64,000 nt of DNA from Rhizomys pruinosus (lineage: Eukaryota > Chordata > Mammalia > Rodentia > Spalacidae). Position 1 is the stretch's first letter. Every line of letters starts with the position of its first letter. Where the stretch lies: the NCBI GenBank assembly GCA_009823505.1, contig VZQC01009936.1, positions 398,865 through 462,864 on the forward strand, given 5' to 3'. A model generated the notes under the pieces. That model saw only the letters and a list, made by a program, of their open reading frames with translations. It did no database searches and was not told the origin of the DNA. This document shows, piece after piece, positions 32,281 through 43,590 of the stretch. A program made the translations under genes and the position numbers.

Positions 32281-32804
32281 TGATCTCAGCTCCTATTCTA
32301 ACTCATATTTTGCTCTTTCACTGAGTGAAATTCTACTCACCATTTTTCTGGAGGGTTTGTAATTTCTTAAATAAATGGAATTAAAATATTGGGATGATTA
32401 GGCATTTGCTGATAGAGTGTTTTATAATATAGTTTATATTTATATCAATCTAAATTCATTTTAACCATAATGAAAAATATAAGCATTATATTTTCTCTAT
32501 TATATTAAATATTGATGCTAAAATTCATGGATTCTGTATACATCATTTAAATATATTTACTTTAGTAGTGTAAATACATGGACACATATTAAATGTAAAT
32601 CAACAGAAAAAGGATTTAAAGTGTGTGTCAGGAGTCAGAGACGTCGGTGTGAAATCTAATTAACCTGATGGGTATTCAGATGATCTGCAAATTGGCATGT
32701 GTGTGCACAGGTTTGTAAGCACACATAAACTGACCTTCTCAGGAGAGAGGAGTATAAGTACCATGTTTAGTTTCTAATTATTTTTATCCAAGAAAAGTGT
32801 AATA
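32281..32804. other. Unclassified AT-rich sequence
   Basis: Very AT-rich, with no recognised element before the split B2. Confidence 0.45.
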
Positions 32805-32886
32805 GGGATGGGAGAGAGGTCTCATTGGCTGGGAGCACTGGCTACTCTACCCAGGTTTGGTTTCAAGCACCCATGTGGCAGCTACT
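32805..32886 (+). mobile_element. B2 SINE, 5' half of a split copy
   Basis: GGGATGGGAGAGAGGTCTCA, GGGAGCACTGGCTACTCTAC and CAAGCACCCATGTGGCAGC give the tRNA-derived head and start of the B2 body. It ends in AGCTACT, where L1 sequence begins, and resumes at 34318. Confidence 0.8.
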
Positions 32887-34317
32887 CCATTGATGCAGAG
32901 AAACCCTTTGACAAAATCCAGCATCTCTTCATGTTTAAAGTCCTAGAGGAAATCAGGCTGGAGGGATCATTCCTCAATGTAATCAAAGCCATATACAGGA
33001 AACCCACAGCCAATATCATCCCAAATGGGGAAACAACAGAAGCATTCCCCTTAAAGGTAGGAACTTGGCAAGGCTGCCCCCTGTCACCACTCCTCTTCAA
33101 TATAGTGCTTGAAACCCTTGCTAGGGCAATAAGGCAAGAAAAGGAAATTAAAGGTGTTCTAATAGGAAAAGAGGAAGTCAATCTATCCCTTTTTGCAGAT
33201 GATATGATTATCTACCTAAGGGATGCCAAGAACTCCACCAGAAAACTCCTAGAAACGATTAAGAGCTTCAGTAAAGTGGCAGGATACAAAATAAATCTAG
33301 AAAAATCAGTAGCCTTTCTCTACACCAACAACAAGCAACTGAAGAAGGACTACAAGGAGACCTTCCCACTCACAATACCCTCAAAAACAATAAAATACCT
33401 AGGAACAAACCTAACGAAAGATATCAAGGATCTCTACAACAAAAATTTTAAACCCCTGAAGAAAGAAATTGAGGAAGACACCAGAAGATGGACAAACCTC
33501 CCATGCTCATGGATTGGGAAAATAAATATAGTAAAAATGTCCATCCTACCCAAACTCGTGTACAGATTTAATGCAATACTAATCAAAATCCCCAAGAGCT
33601 TCTTCACAGGCTTGGAAAAAAAAATCCTCAATTTCATTTGCAAAAACAAAAGACCCCAAATAGCCAAAGCAACCCTGGGCAAAAAGAACAATACAGGGGG
33701 GATTGCTCTACCAGACATCAAACTATACTACAGGGCTATAGTCATAAAAACAGCTTGGTACTGGCACAAAAACAGACCAGTTGACCAATGGAATAAAACT
33801 GAAGATCCAAACCTGAGCACACACAATTTCAGCCACCTCATATTTGACAAGGTGGCCAAGAAGACACATTGGAGGAAAGACAGCATCTTCAGCAGGTGGT
33901 GCTGACAAAACTGGATCACCACATGTAGAAGAATGAAATTAAACCCCTACCTCTCGCCCTGTACAAAAGTCAATTCCAGATGGATCAAAGACCTCAACGT
34001 GAAACCCAAAACTCTGGAGGTGATAGAAGAGAAGTTTGGCAGCAGACTACAAGACATAGGTGTAGGAAAAGACTTCCTAAATCAGACAGCAGCTGCACAA
34101 GAAATAAGATTGACAATTGACAAATGGGACCTCATTAAACTCAAAAGCTTCTGTACATCAAAAGAAACAATAAAGAAAGTGAAGAGAAAACCTACAGAAT
34201 GGGAGGAAACCTTCACTGCAGATACATCTGACAAAGCATTAATTTTCAGAGTATACAAGCTACTCAAAAAACAAAGAAGAAAGAAAACAAATGAATCACT
34301 CAAAAGATGGAGCAAAG
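32887..34317 (+). pseudogene. L1 ORF2 fragment, RT domain onward
   Basis: About 1.43 kb of L1 ORF2 in sense orientation. It begins in the reverse-transcriptase domain ([12 protein letters not shown]), keeps the catalytic SLFADDMI motif near 33190-33215, and runs through the thumb/C-terminal region. It stops well before the ORF2 end, with no 3'UTR or poly(A). Both parts (to 33905 and from 33906) are in one frame, broken only by TGA at 33903-33905 where related ORF2 proteins have Trp, so a single nonsense change interrupts about 477 codons. The N-terminal endonuclease and the final C-terminal part are absent, so it cannot work as a retrotransposase. Confidence 0.92.
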
Positions 34318-34471
34318 AGCTACTAACCATCCTTAACTCCAGTCCCAGGACATTGGACAACCTCTTCTGGCCTCCTCGGACACTGAATGTTCAGATACAT
34401 ACTTACATACATGTAGGCAAACCATTCATACATGTGGAAGAAACAAATATACTTTTAAAATTTTAAAATAA
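34318..34471 (+). mobile_element. B2 SINE, 3' half of a split copy
   Basis: Restarts with AGCTACT, the same 7-mer that ends the 5' half (32880-32886), then AACCATCCTTAACTCCAGTC, CCTCTTCTGGCCTCC and an A-rich tail. The 7-mer duplication brackets the L1 fragment. Confidence 0.82.
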
Positions 34472-34729
34472 AAGAACAGTCATTTGGGGGAAATTTCTGA
34501 TTCTGGACTGAGGAAGAGGATTGAATGTCCTGTTTCCACAAAGCAAGGAAGTCATTTTTTTAAGTAGGTAAAAGAACACAGTAGTCCACCTAAGGAGCTC
34601 CCCACTGATGGCAGGGAAGGGGAATAACAAATAAATAGCCATGTTGTATATAATCCCAAATATAAAATATATCCATGATTCTAGGCAAGTAACAGTAGTC
34701 CCCTCTTTATAATAAGAGTATTGGAGGTT
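34472..34729. other. Unclassified sequence
   Basis: No recognised element. Confidence 0.4.
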
Positions 34730-35030
34730 CATGGTGCCATTTCCCTGCCTCTGTGTTCCTTATTGTCTGAGTTCTTCAAGGATGTACAGCCTTTCCTGTG
34801 TTTAATATTACCCCCTTCCCAAATCCTATCAGTTCAGAATACAATGGGGTGAGATTCCTTCATCGTTTTCTGACCCTTGGGCAGAGTCATATAACAGACT
34901 GCCTGTAACTTTTCAACCAAAGAATAGATTGAGAGCTCATGGATAAGCAGGCACCAGCTGAGAGTGAGGTAAAGCTCTTCTGCATGTCTGTGATTCTCAC
35001 ATTGAGCTCTAAATGCCACACAGTGCAAAA
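34730..35030. repeat. Diverged direct repeat, copy 1
   Basis: Shares an ordered series of words with 35320-35620 at an offset of about 590 bp: AGACT(G/C)CCTGTAACTTTTCA, GAGAGCT, TCTGTGATTCT. The family is unknown. Confidence 0.7.
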
Positions 35031-35319
35031 ATACCTTAAGGAGTTATTGTTTTACAATTTCCTCCTCTTTTCTTTGGGTAGTCTTGGTTAAAATTAAGAG
35101 TTTTTAAATGGTTCTAGCATTTTTTTTTGTTTACTCTTTTCATCATAGGACAGATAGTACTTGTTGGGATTATGTTCTTTTCTTCCCCAAATTTCTGACT
35201 ACCAAGGCAGTACTTGATAGTCCAGCTTCTCTACTTTGCTTCATGCCTGAACTTGCAGGCTTGTCATAGAACATCCCTCCAGGCCCTGCTCCTCAGAGAA
35301 CAATGACTTTTATATTTCT

Positions 35320-35620
35320 AACCTCGTTTCCTTGCCCCCTTATTTCCTCTTTGGCTGAGTTATCAGGGACAGATAAACTTCGTGTTGTATTGTTCCATCC
35401 CACATTCTCCATCCTACAAGTTTCTAATGTATATCCTGGGGCTTCCAATTCCTTTCTTTTCTGATACTTGGGTTCAGTTACACAGCAGACTCCCTGTAAC
35501 TTTTCAGCCTTAGGATGAACTGAGAGCTTCTAGACAGGCAGCTGTCACTGGGGAGGATCAAATATCTCCTGCTCGTCTGTGATTCTTTGACTAGTTCCAA
35601 TACACCTCATGCTGAAAATG
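35320..35620. repeat. Diverged direct repeat, copy 2
   Basis: Partner of 34730-35030. The best-conserved stretch is about 35460-35590. The pair could be remnants of two LTRs or an old tandem duplication. Confidence 0.7.
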
Positions 35621-36781
35621 CACCATAATGTTTCATTCTTTACATGGAAATATAAAAATGAATAAATAGGTTGGATTTCATCCTCAACATTAGCCCTGCT
35701 CTGCAGGAGGGTTTACTTCTGAAGCAATCCTCATATGGGTTTAAGTGACATCAGAGCTGTGGGTTTCTCCTGTAGCCCTCCCACATTACCCCATCCATGG
35801 TGGAGTTGGAGATGTGCTCTGTTTCCCACAGCTCTTCACACCTCTTAGCCCGTCATGATTCTCAGCGCTCCTTGATCTTATTTATTTCGTGTTCTTTATC
35901 TTCTTATGGAATGTTATCTTTCTTTTGTGCCCTGATTCATGTCGTGTACAGAGTCAAGGGGAAGAAGGTCCCCTTCCACCATCATCAAACCGTGAAAGCC
36001 TCAGGATGCCTCCAAACTGGAGAAATGAAATGACATCTTTGGTGGGGGCAAGGAGGGAGGGAGGACTCTGAAACTCCTCATTCCTGTCACTGTCTCTCTC
36101 ACCAGGTTGGTGCTGCCTTGATCCAGCTCAGGCTTGGTGGTGGGAGTGTGTGGAGCATTGCACAGGTTTACTCGTCACCTGTCAACTTGGGTGGACTATC
36201 ACCAACTAGAAAGCATGAGTAATCACATCTGTAGAAAGAAGAAAAAAAAAACAGTAGTTCAATTCCTAATATACTTCTGATCTTCATTTTTATAGTAAAA
36301 CTAAGAATCTGTACTGACTTTTCATGTGATCATTCTGATTTAAAGCTATGTGTATTTCTGTAGTTATGAATCACATTATTTTTTGTAACATGAGTAAAAT
36401 CTGAAAAATTTGAAAAAAAAGGATTATTGTCTTCTTATTTTAATTATTTTTACTTGGAGTTGAATAGGGCATATCACACTTTCTCTCTTCCCAAGGCACT
36501 GTTTCATTTTAATTTTGACAGTATCACAACTGCAGTGTGCTAAGCTCCCATTCACCCTCAGCTACTGTGTATCATCCCAAACAATTTTACTCAAACTTTT
36601 AACCAAAAATTATTGTTTACCATGTAAACAAGCTCATTGGCTCCTCAGATCCCTTAGGACCTCTCCTTGCTCTCCGACCAAGATGCTGAATGGATGTTGG
36701 TTTGTACACTTTACAAATCAGTGTAAAGCACTGTGAAAAGCAGCATGTGCTTTTCTTATTGCAAACAATGAGAGATATTTG
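35621..36781. other. Unclassified sequence
   Basis: No recognised SINE or L1. Frames at 35797-36033 and 36515-36736 lack domain or context support. Confidence 0.45.
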
Positions 36782-36840
<59 letters not shown>

Positions 36841-36851
36841 CATGTGTGTGT
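36782..36851. repeat. (TG)n microsatellite
   Basis: About 70 bp of nearly pure TG, broken by single GC, TA and CA steps. The Val/Cys and His/Thr frames across it are artefacts. Confidence 0.97.
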
Positions 36852-37472
36852 GCTGGAAGCATAGTTCCCAGAATAATCATGGGAAGGAGCGACTGCTTTG
36901 CAGCTTGGGTCTGCTCTTGGCCACGTGACTGCTAAGGCACAGGCTGCCTCTTTTCTACATGTTGGTGCTCTGTGCCTTATGCTACAGTCTCCTCTTTGCC
37001 CTCAAGTACCTCTTCTCCTTCTCCTTTTTTTGATGAGGAGGGTGCATTCAAGCAGTCACTGTGGCTGTGTGTTCATGATTGCCAGGGTCACAGATCACAC
37101 CATGTGCAGGTAGCAGTACCCACCACACTCTTCCCATCCTTTGGCTCCCACAGTCTTTTATCTTTCTTCTTTATTGTTCCCAAGGCCCTGGAGGGAGTGA
37201 TAGAGATTTGAATTTGAGACTGATAATTCAGCAGTCATTTATTCTTGGCATTTTGGCCAGTTATGAGCCCATACTTTGACACTGCTTACTGTGGAAAGGT
37301 TTCTCTGACCAAGGCTGAAGGCTGCAGATATTTTAAAGCTTTGAGAATGGGTTTATTTTTAGTGAAATTTTAAACAAAAATTGCTGATTTTTTTCCCCTA
37401 TTTTCTCAAATGGAACTTAAAAGTGCCCTTCAAATCTCTCTGAATGCTTTGTCGGAGTGATTTCCCACATGC

Positions 37473-37943
37473 TTGCAAGCTTTGCAGACTTATAAAACAG
37501 CACTCATGTATACACTCTTATTTCCTTTTAGAGATCTCAAATTTCCTCTACACCCTTCACATTATATGCCCCTTTGCTTTTCATTATGGATGAAGTTATA
37601 TGACAGGTGGCTTAATAAGCTATTTGCCATTCATTATGCTGCAAAAATGTGGCACTCATCCTCTCCTGCCTCCAAGTTATGTGTTGAGTTGCTCTCACCT
37701 CTTTCAGGTGAGCTTAGCATATTTACAATAATTTTCATAGAAAAGTCTCACCCTCGTGATAAGTCTATAAATGCTGAATGTGCTTCCTGTTTCCGGTCCT
37801 GTAAAAAATGTGAGTTGGGATGTTACTTAGCAACGTTCTCCTCTCAAGAGAAATTCTCTTATTCCTCTCTCATTCCCAGTGAGATGGAACTCTTGCCCTA
37901 TCTTCCTTACGTCTCTCCTCAGGGACATAGTGGGTCAAAGTAA
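37473..37943 (+). other. 156-codon open frame, probably chance
   Basis: The longest frame in the window not explained by a recognised repeat. It has a Cys-rich patch (CASCFRSCKKCELGC) but no signal peptide, no known domain, an ATG in unremarkable context and no visible promoter. In AT-rich DNA of this size one or so frames of this length is expected by chance. Confidence 0.15.
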
Positions 37944-38340
37944 AAGGAGAATTCTCACCTCAACAGAGATGAAATGTAGTTTATTCTGGAGCCAAAAATG
38001 AGTGACCATAGCCTTGAAACACAGATTCAGGTTGCTCAGATTCCATGTTCTAATATGGTTACAGTTACATTATGATTTTTATAGTAACACCACAAAGAAA
38101 AGTCATAAAACAAGACCCTTTCAAATAGATTGGTGGACACATTCAGTAGACAGGTCTACTATAGGTCTTAGTTGCTATCTGATAGCATTCTTAGCCTTTT
38201 GATTGGTGGGGAACTATTTTTGTTTTTGTTGTTGTTGTTGCTACGGTAATACATTTCATCAGTCACAAGAATATAAAGGAAGAAACAGGTAGGCAGTGGT
38301 GGCTATTTATGGCTAAACAAGGCCTTAGATAGAATGTATC
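37944..38340. other. Unclassified sequence
   Basis: No recognised element; a short (TTG)n run is at about 38219-38240. Confidence 0.4.
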
Positions 38341-38418
38341 TGGATTTGCAACATTCCAGAGTCTCTACAATCACTGAAGTGCTGGTCAGTTGTTTAACTT
38401 TACAGGAAGTTCAGTCCA
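38341..38418. repeat. Dispersed unclassified repeat, copy 2
   Basis: TGGATTTGCAACATTCCAG, TACAATCACTGAAGTGCTGG and CAGGAAGTTCAGT align in order with 317-396 (TGGACTTGCAACATTCCAAC ...). The copies are same-strand and moderately diverged. Confidence 0.6.
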
Positions 38419-39639
38419 AGATGGAGGATTTTCTGGGAACTTTTCCTTCACAAGTGCTTCATATATTTTAACTTTTACTGATTGCATAAGTTGTTTTTCA
38501 TCTGTCATCCATTGGCAGGCAACTTTTGCTGAAGCAAGTAAATGCTCACACTATTTTCTTATGAGTCTATGCTGTCAAAGAAGCTGCTGATTTTCAGTTC
38601 TCTGCCCTGAGGTCTGTGGCAGTGCTTCATGTTATTCTGATGGTCAAAGAGACAGTAGGACTGGGAAAGACAGAAGTTGGACCCTGGCTAGGCTCACTGA
38701 AACAAAAAAGAATTTGAAAGGTAGTGTGTCTCTTTAACACTGTTCAAAGCACTGTTCCTCTTGCAATACTTTTTTCTCCTATATTCTTTCAGGAGAGAAT
38801 CCCTGTGTATCCTGGGTTTCCCTCAAACTTGTAACACTTCCACCTCAGCCTTTCAGAGTACTGATTTTGCTGGTGTACACCATAACTCCCAGGGTGTTCT
38901 TATAGGAATTTGAGTCAATCAAACCTTGATAACTGACAGAATCTCACTTGGCTTAAAGGCTGCAGATACTTGAAAATTTAGACCATATCCACCATCCAAT
39001 CCTTACTATATACTGACAAAGAAAACACTCCAGAAACAGGAAGACTGATGGAAAATACTTGTTTATGTTCATTCACTGCCTCACCTTACTAACAACAGTG
39101 ATGCTCATGTTTCTGGTCAGACTGTGGTAGTATTGCCATGGTACTGAGCTCTCTCTTTACTTCAGAGCCTTGAATGCCAACTTTACTAACCATAGTAATG
39201 GCCAAATCATTGGTTCAAACTGATGCCTCTTCCAGGGTGCTCAGTGAGGCCTAGCAAGATACTGGAAATTGCATCTGAATCAACCTCAATCTGCCTGACA
39301 TTAGTCAATAAATACCTAATGATAAAACCTTAAATATTATGTTTGTGAGAAAACTGAGTGCTGTGGTAAACTAACCACTTCACTGCCATATCATGGTACT
39401 TTAAATTGGTCCATGAGTAACTAATGGTTTTACTATTTGTTTTGTCTTTCTGAGACATTGACTTACATAAACAAATTCTTCTATACTTGTTCACTACAAA
39501 GGAATAGGGGTAAATCCCATTAAAAGTCAACCACAAATAACTGAAATGCTGTGCCCTTAGCTACGTGAGTACATGCTGTGGGAAAGGGCCCCCAGGAAGC
39601 ATTAGTTGTGTGTGGACATCTTTCAGAAGCTTGTCTGAC
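38419..39639. other. Unclassified sequence
   Basis: No clear SINE, LTR or gene structure over about 1.2 kb. Confidence 0.45.
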
Positions 39640-39697
39640 TGCAAATGTTAGTATCTTTGTATGTCAATTGCAAATGTTAGTATCTTTGTATGTCATT
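39640..39697. repeat. 29-bp tandem duplication
   Basis: Two head-to-tail copies of a unit starting TGCAAATGTTAGTATCTTTG, nearly identical, so a recent local duplication. Confidence 0.95.
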
Positions 39698-40522
39698 GTG
39701 AGTGGAACTGTGAAGATGTCAGTGTTAGGTCTGGTTTCCTTAGAATACCAAGGGACACACAGATGTCCACTTCCTCCAGAAGCTGTCAATCTTATGACTT
39801 CTTCCCCTTTACCGGAGGTTCCACCAGTGGCTATATAGGGGAACGCCTCCATCACCATCTTGCTGGCTGCCCACCATGTGCCAAAAGGTAGTCAGTCCTG
39901 GCAATTCCTGACTGGTGTGGCAATTCCTGAAGTGACTGGTCTTTTATCTGCAGTTTATGCCAACTTAGATCTAACATAATGGTGCTGCAAACTCTTATTT
40001 GGGGTTGAGATTCTGGATGCTTTTTGGGTTGGGTGTGGCTGATGCTCCCTGGATCTCCCCTCAAAAACGAATCTAACATTTCTTATTGCAACCCCCTGGG
40101 AAATGCCATTTCATAATCATCCGGAGGATCAGCTTCGACATTTTACAATGTGGTACCAGCTCCTTTGTTCTGTTCCCCTCCCCTCCATTCCCTCTGGTCT
40201 CTCCTCTGACCTCTAATCTACTGCTTTCCTGCCTCCATTTCTCCCCTGTCCTTCTCCACCTTTTAGCCTCCTGTTTTCCATTTGAAATTTCCTGAGAATC
40301 AGTATATCAGGAAGTCCGGAAGTCCATGAATCCAGGCCCCAGGCTGGGTCATCATCTGGAACTATCCTCTGGGACACTGGAGACAAAATACAGGCCTGTT
40401 TTAGTCCCCCCTACTCTGTCTAGGATGCTGGCCTCACAGGCCTGTGGACTCTGTCTGCCACCCCTGAAATTAGGGTGGACGCATCCTGATTTTCAGAAGG
40501 TGTTTCTGAGGCTAATGGCTTT
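39698..40522. other. Unclassified sequence
   Basis: No recognised element. Several overlapping 60-86-codon frames on both strands have no domain support. Confidence 0.4.
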
Positions 40523-40527
40523 ATTTC

Positions 40528-40935
40528 TGTTCTAGTTTGTCTTCCATTGCTGTGACAAAAGACCCTGAACCACACCAGCTTGGGGAGGAAAGGGTTTATT
40601 CAGCTTACATCTCCCGGGTCACAGTTCATCACTCAGGGAGCCCAAGGCAGGAACTCAGGGCAGGAACCTGGAGGCAGGAGCTGAAGCACAGGCCATGGAG
40701 AAATGCTGTTCACTGGCTTGCTTCCCTTGCTCATGCCCAGCCTGCCCTCTTATACAGTACACAACAACCTGCCCAGGGTGGTACTACTCATTGTGGGCTG
40801 GGCCTTCCCACACTGCTTGATCATCAAGACAATACTCCACAGATGTGACCACAGGCCAGTCCAATGGAGCCAATTCCCCAATTGAGGCTCCCTCAACCTA
40901 GGTGTGTCAAGTTGACACCAAAGCTATCCAGCACA
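40528..40935 (-). mobile_element. Solo MaLR LTR, MT type, perfect TSD
   Basis: 408 bp from TGTTCTAGTTTGTC to CTATCCAGCACA, flanked by ATTTC at 40523-40527 and 40936-40940. Very close to the copy at 17147-17554. Confidence 0.93.
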
Positions 40936-40945
40936 ATTTCTGTCC

Positions 40946-40950
<5 letters not shown>

Positions 40951-41002
<52 letters not shown>
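40951..41002. repeat. (CT)26 microsatellite
   Basis: 52 bp of uninterrupted CT dinucleotides, 10 bp past the LTR duplication. Confidence 0.97.
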
Positions 41003-41007
<5 letters not shown>

Positions 41008-41470
41008 TATATTGTAAGAGATTTCTGTGGGACAGGAGCACAACACTTTAAATCCAGGCATTTTTCCCCCTTTTTCATTTATTTATTTATTTATTTATCT
41101 ATTTTTTACTGTGTGGCAGTTCCTGCCTTTCATTCAAACAGTCTGTCTTTGGCCAGCTGGGGACAGTCCTGAGAATTGCAGTACCGTGGAGCTGTGAGCC
41201 TTAGTACAAGGGAGAAGAACGTTTAGTGGAAGGCAGCACACAGGTGATATACATTTAAAGGACCACCAGAAGGTAAACTTCAGATGACAACTGGCACCAA
41301 GACATGGGGCACGGGCATGACATTTCACAAGAAAGAAGGAAAAAAGGTATTTTCACTCTTGGACTGTCTCTCTCAGCTCAACCTTTCCCTCATGAGTGGG
41401 AAAAATTTCTGATTGTTCAGAGTAGGGAAGTAAACAACCCCTGAAAGGAAGGTTCAGGGTAGAGGCTGGG

Positions 41471-41630
41471 CTGTCGGCCCATCCCTACAACCCTTTTCAT
41501 GTGGGATAAGTCTTCAATCTGTCTTTCAGCATCTCTTCTCCAGGGCCAGCCTGTGGTCCATCCCCATGACCCCTTTTGTGTGCGATAAGTTTCAAACCCT
41601 TTGTTCCTAAGTGTTTCTCTACTCGCTAGT
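41471..41630. repeat. Diverged 80-bp tandem repeat
   Basis: CTGTCGGCCCATCCC...CCCTTTTCATGTGGGATAAG at 41471 recurs as CTGTGGTCCATCCC...CCCTTTTGTGTGCGATAAG at 41551. Confidence 0.75.
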
Positions 41631-42030
41631 ACTTCCTTTCCTTCTCTATCATGGGAAACAAGCAGGCATGCCAAAGGGACCCACAAATTAAAAAAATAAA
41701 ATAAAGACACTCCTTAAGAGTTGAGGAGTTAAAATCTCCATGTGGGAAGCTGCCTCCTTTTGGAGTGAAACTCTTAATATAGCCCTGTGGATGTCCTCTG
41801 CAGATTTATGGGATCCAAAATCTTGGACCCATATTACACAGGATGCTAGGCAGTGAGAAGGGCAAGGCCTGCCCTTAACTTGAACGTTCTTGCCATTCTT
41901 AGCCACAGTGAGACAATATCTGGGCCCCTCCCATCAGGGCAAGCCAGGCTGGGATTCTAACAAAAATAATTTCTCAGGAAAGAAAAACATTGCTTTGGTT
42001 GCCAGCATGGACCAGGATCAAGTGCGCACA

Positions 42031-42121
42031 ACTACAAACCCCAGAATTCTTAGATCCTGCCTTGGCCATTTTAACTTCTCTTTTAACACTCTAAGTCAGC
42101 AGACTACAATTCCTAGAATGC
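42031..42121 (+). promoter_or_regulatory. Two ZNF143/Staf-like sites
   Basis: ACTACAAACCCCAGAATTC (42031-42049) and ACTACAATTCCTAGAATGC (42103-42121) both resemble the extended ZNF143/Staf/THAP11 motif (ACTACA, then TCCCAG and ATGC). They lie on the same strand 72 bp apart. Such sites occur at promoters of snRNA-type and housekeeping genes and at chromatin loop anchors, and also within some repeats. No TATA, snRNA or CpG island is seen nearby. Confidence 0.5.
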
Positions 42122-42447
42122 TTCAGGCTTGTCGCTGGACGGAGAAAAACTTCAGAATGGTCTGAGTTCTTTCTAAAACAGGTTTCAAAAAAAAAACCAC
42201 AGAGAAAATGTGCTTTTAAACATTATTGTGGTTTTTTTTCTTATGATACTTGTTCAAAATTGACTTTAATTGCACTGTTCCTTGCATGTCAATTTTTATC
42301 TCAAGATAATATTTTTATAATATGTCCATTCAAAATCTATTAAGTTAAATCCCATCTCAAGCATGCTTATTAATAAGTTTCTAAATCTAATACATGGGTA
42401 CCCAAAGCATCTTTAAATAAATTGTGCATAATTAATCAATTGAGAAG

Positions 42448-42530
42448 TCCTAGGCAGTTCAAAGTCAATTAATTAAAAGGATCCTAAACAATTCTAAAGT
42501 CAATTAATTAAAAATGTCCTAGACAATTTT
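42448..42530. repeat. 34-35-bp tandem repeat
   Basis: TCCTA(G/A)(G/A)CA(G/A)TTC-type unit followed by AAAGTCAATTAATTAAAA, present two full times and then a third start (42448, 42482, 42517). Confidence 0.85.
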
Positions 42531-42800
42531 GGAATCTTTCAGATTTGTTTTCACCTTTTTAAAATTCACGGCTTCGGGACCATGTGGTTTATAATCTACC
42601 ACTGAACTGAAATAACAAGTCATCTCAATTCATGTTTGTGTTTCCCTACCTAAAATTAACACCATTTTTTTTTATTTTCAGCATCCTGAAACCAAGACAA
42701 GACAGCTTTGTTTGGAGATTTTCAAGCCAGCTTGTTCTAACTAAAAGCGAAAGCTAATAAATGTTCTTTAGCAACTATTGGTCATTTTAAAATATTCTAA

Positions 42801-43010
42801 AACTAAGATTAAACATTTTTTCCAATTAATTTGTAATTTTACTACTTACATAAATTTAGTGTTCAAATTCAGTAAAGACTAACTCTACAACTAAGATTAA
42901 CCTTGTTTCTCCAATTAACTTGTGATTTTAATGCTTACATAAATTTAGTGTTTAAATTCAGTAAAAGCTAACTCTACAACCAAGGTTGACTTTTTTCCCC
43001 TAACTCAGGT
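42801..43010. repeat. 88-bp tandem repeat, about 2.4 copies
   Basis: Units at 42801-42888 and 42889-42977, each starting AACTAAGATTAA and ending AACTCTAC, then a partial third unit at 42978. The copies are about 90% alike by eye. Confidence 0.92.
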
Positions 43011-43216
43011 CTTCCAGTATATTTAAACAGCTAATAAATAAATTGATTTATTAAGGGTAAATATAAATTTACACATGTGATAGTTCAAAGTCTTATTGAG
43101 TATGTACTGTCATCTGCTAGTTATGATCCACCAACACCTAATAGGAATCTGTAAAACCCATTCTATGAAATTTCTACCTTAATGTATCTAAGGGTTGTAA
43201 TATATAAACATTAAAA

Positions 43217-43590
43217 TTATATATATATATATATATATATATTTTTATCTCTTCAGGACTACAATCAGTTGTAAATCAGGTAATATCATAATTAAGATCC
43301 ACAATGTATGTTTATTCAAGGTTTTAATAACCTTTATTTTTTACTTTATGCTCAAAATTTATTCAACTTATATAATGGCATAAGCTAATTACTTATATTG
43401 TTTAAAAGTTCGCGGTTCTCTAATACTATTGACATAAAAGATTTTGGTCACACTTAAAATTCATGTGAACGTACACAGTTGTTATATTATATTATTATAT
43501 ATATTTATATTATAAATAGCTCTATCTATATCTATATTTATAAATTATATTATATATATTAGTTTTATATGTATATATATATTATTACAA
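43217..43590. repeat. AT-rich stretch with (AT)n runs
   Basis: A pure AT run at 43217-43243 and irregular TATA/TTATAT at 43481-43590, separated by AT-rich unique DNA. Confidence 0.85.

Noticed and set aside
32808..33905. 365-codon frame as a functional reverse transcriptase gene
   Set aside because: It starts in B2 sequence and is an internal L1 ORF2 fragment without endonuclease domain or ORF2 C-terminus, ended by an in-frame nonsense codon.
36617..36935. Frames with His-Thr or Val-Cys runs
   Set aside because: Translation of the (TG)n microsatellite on either strand; the same applies to 53611-54014.
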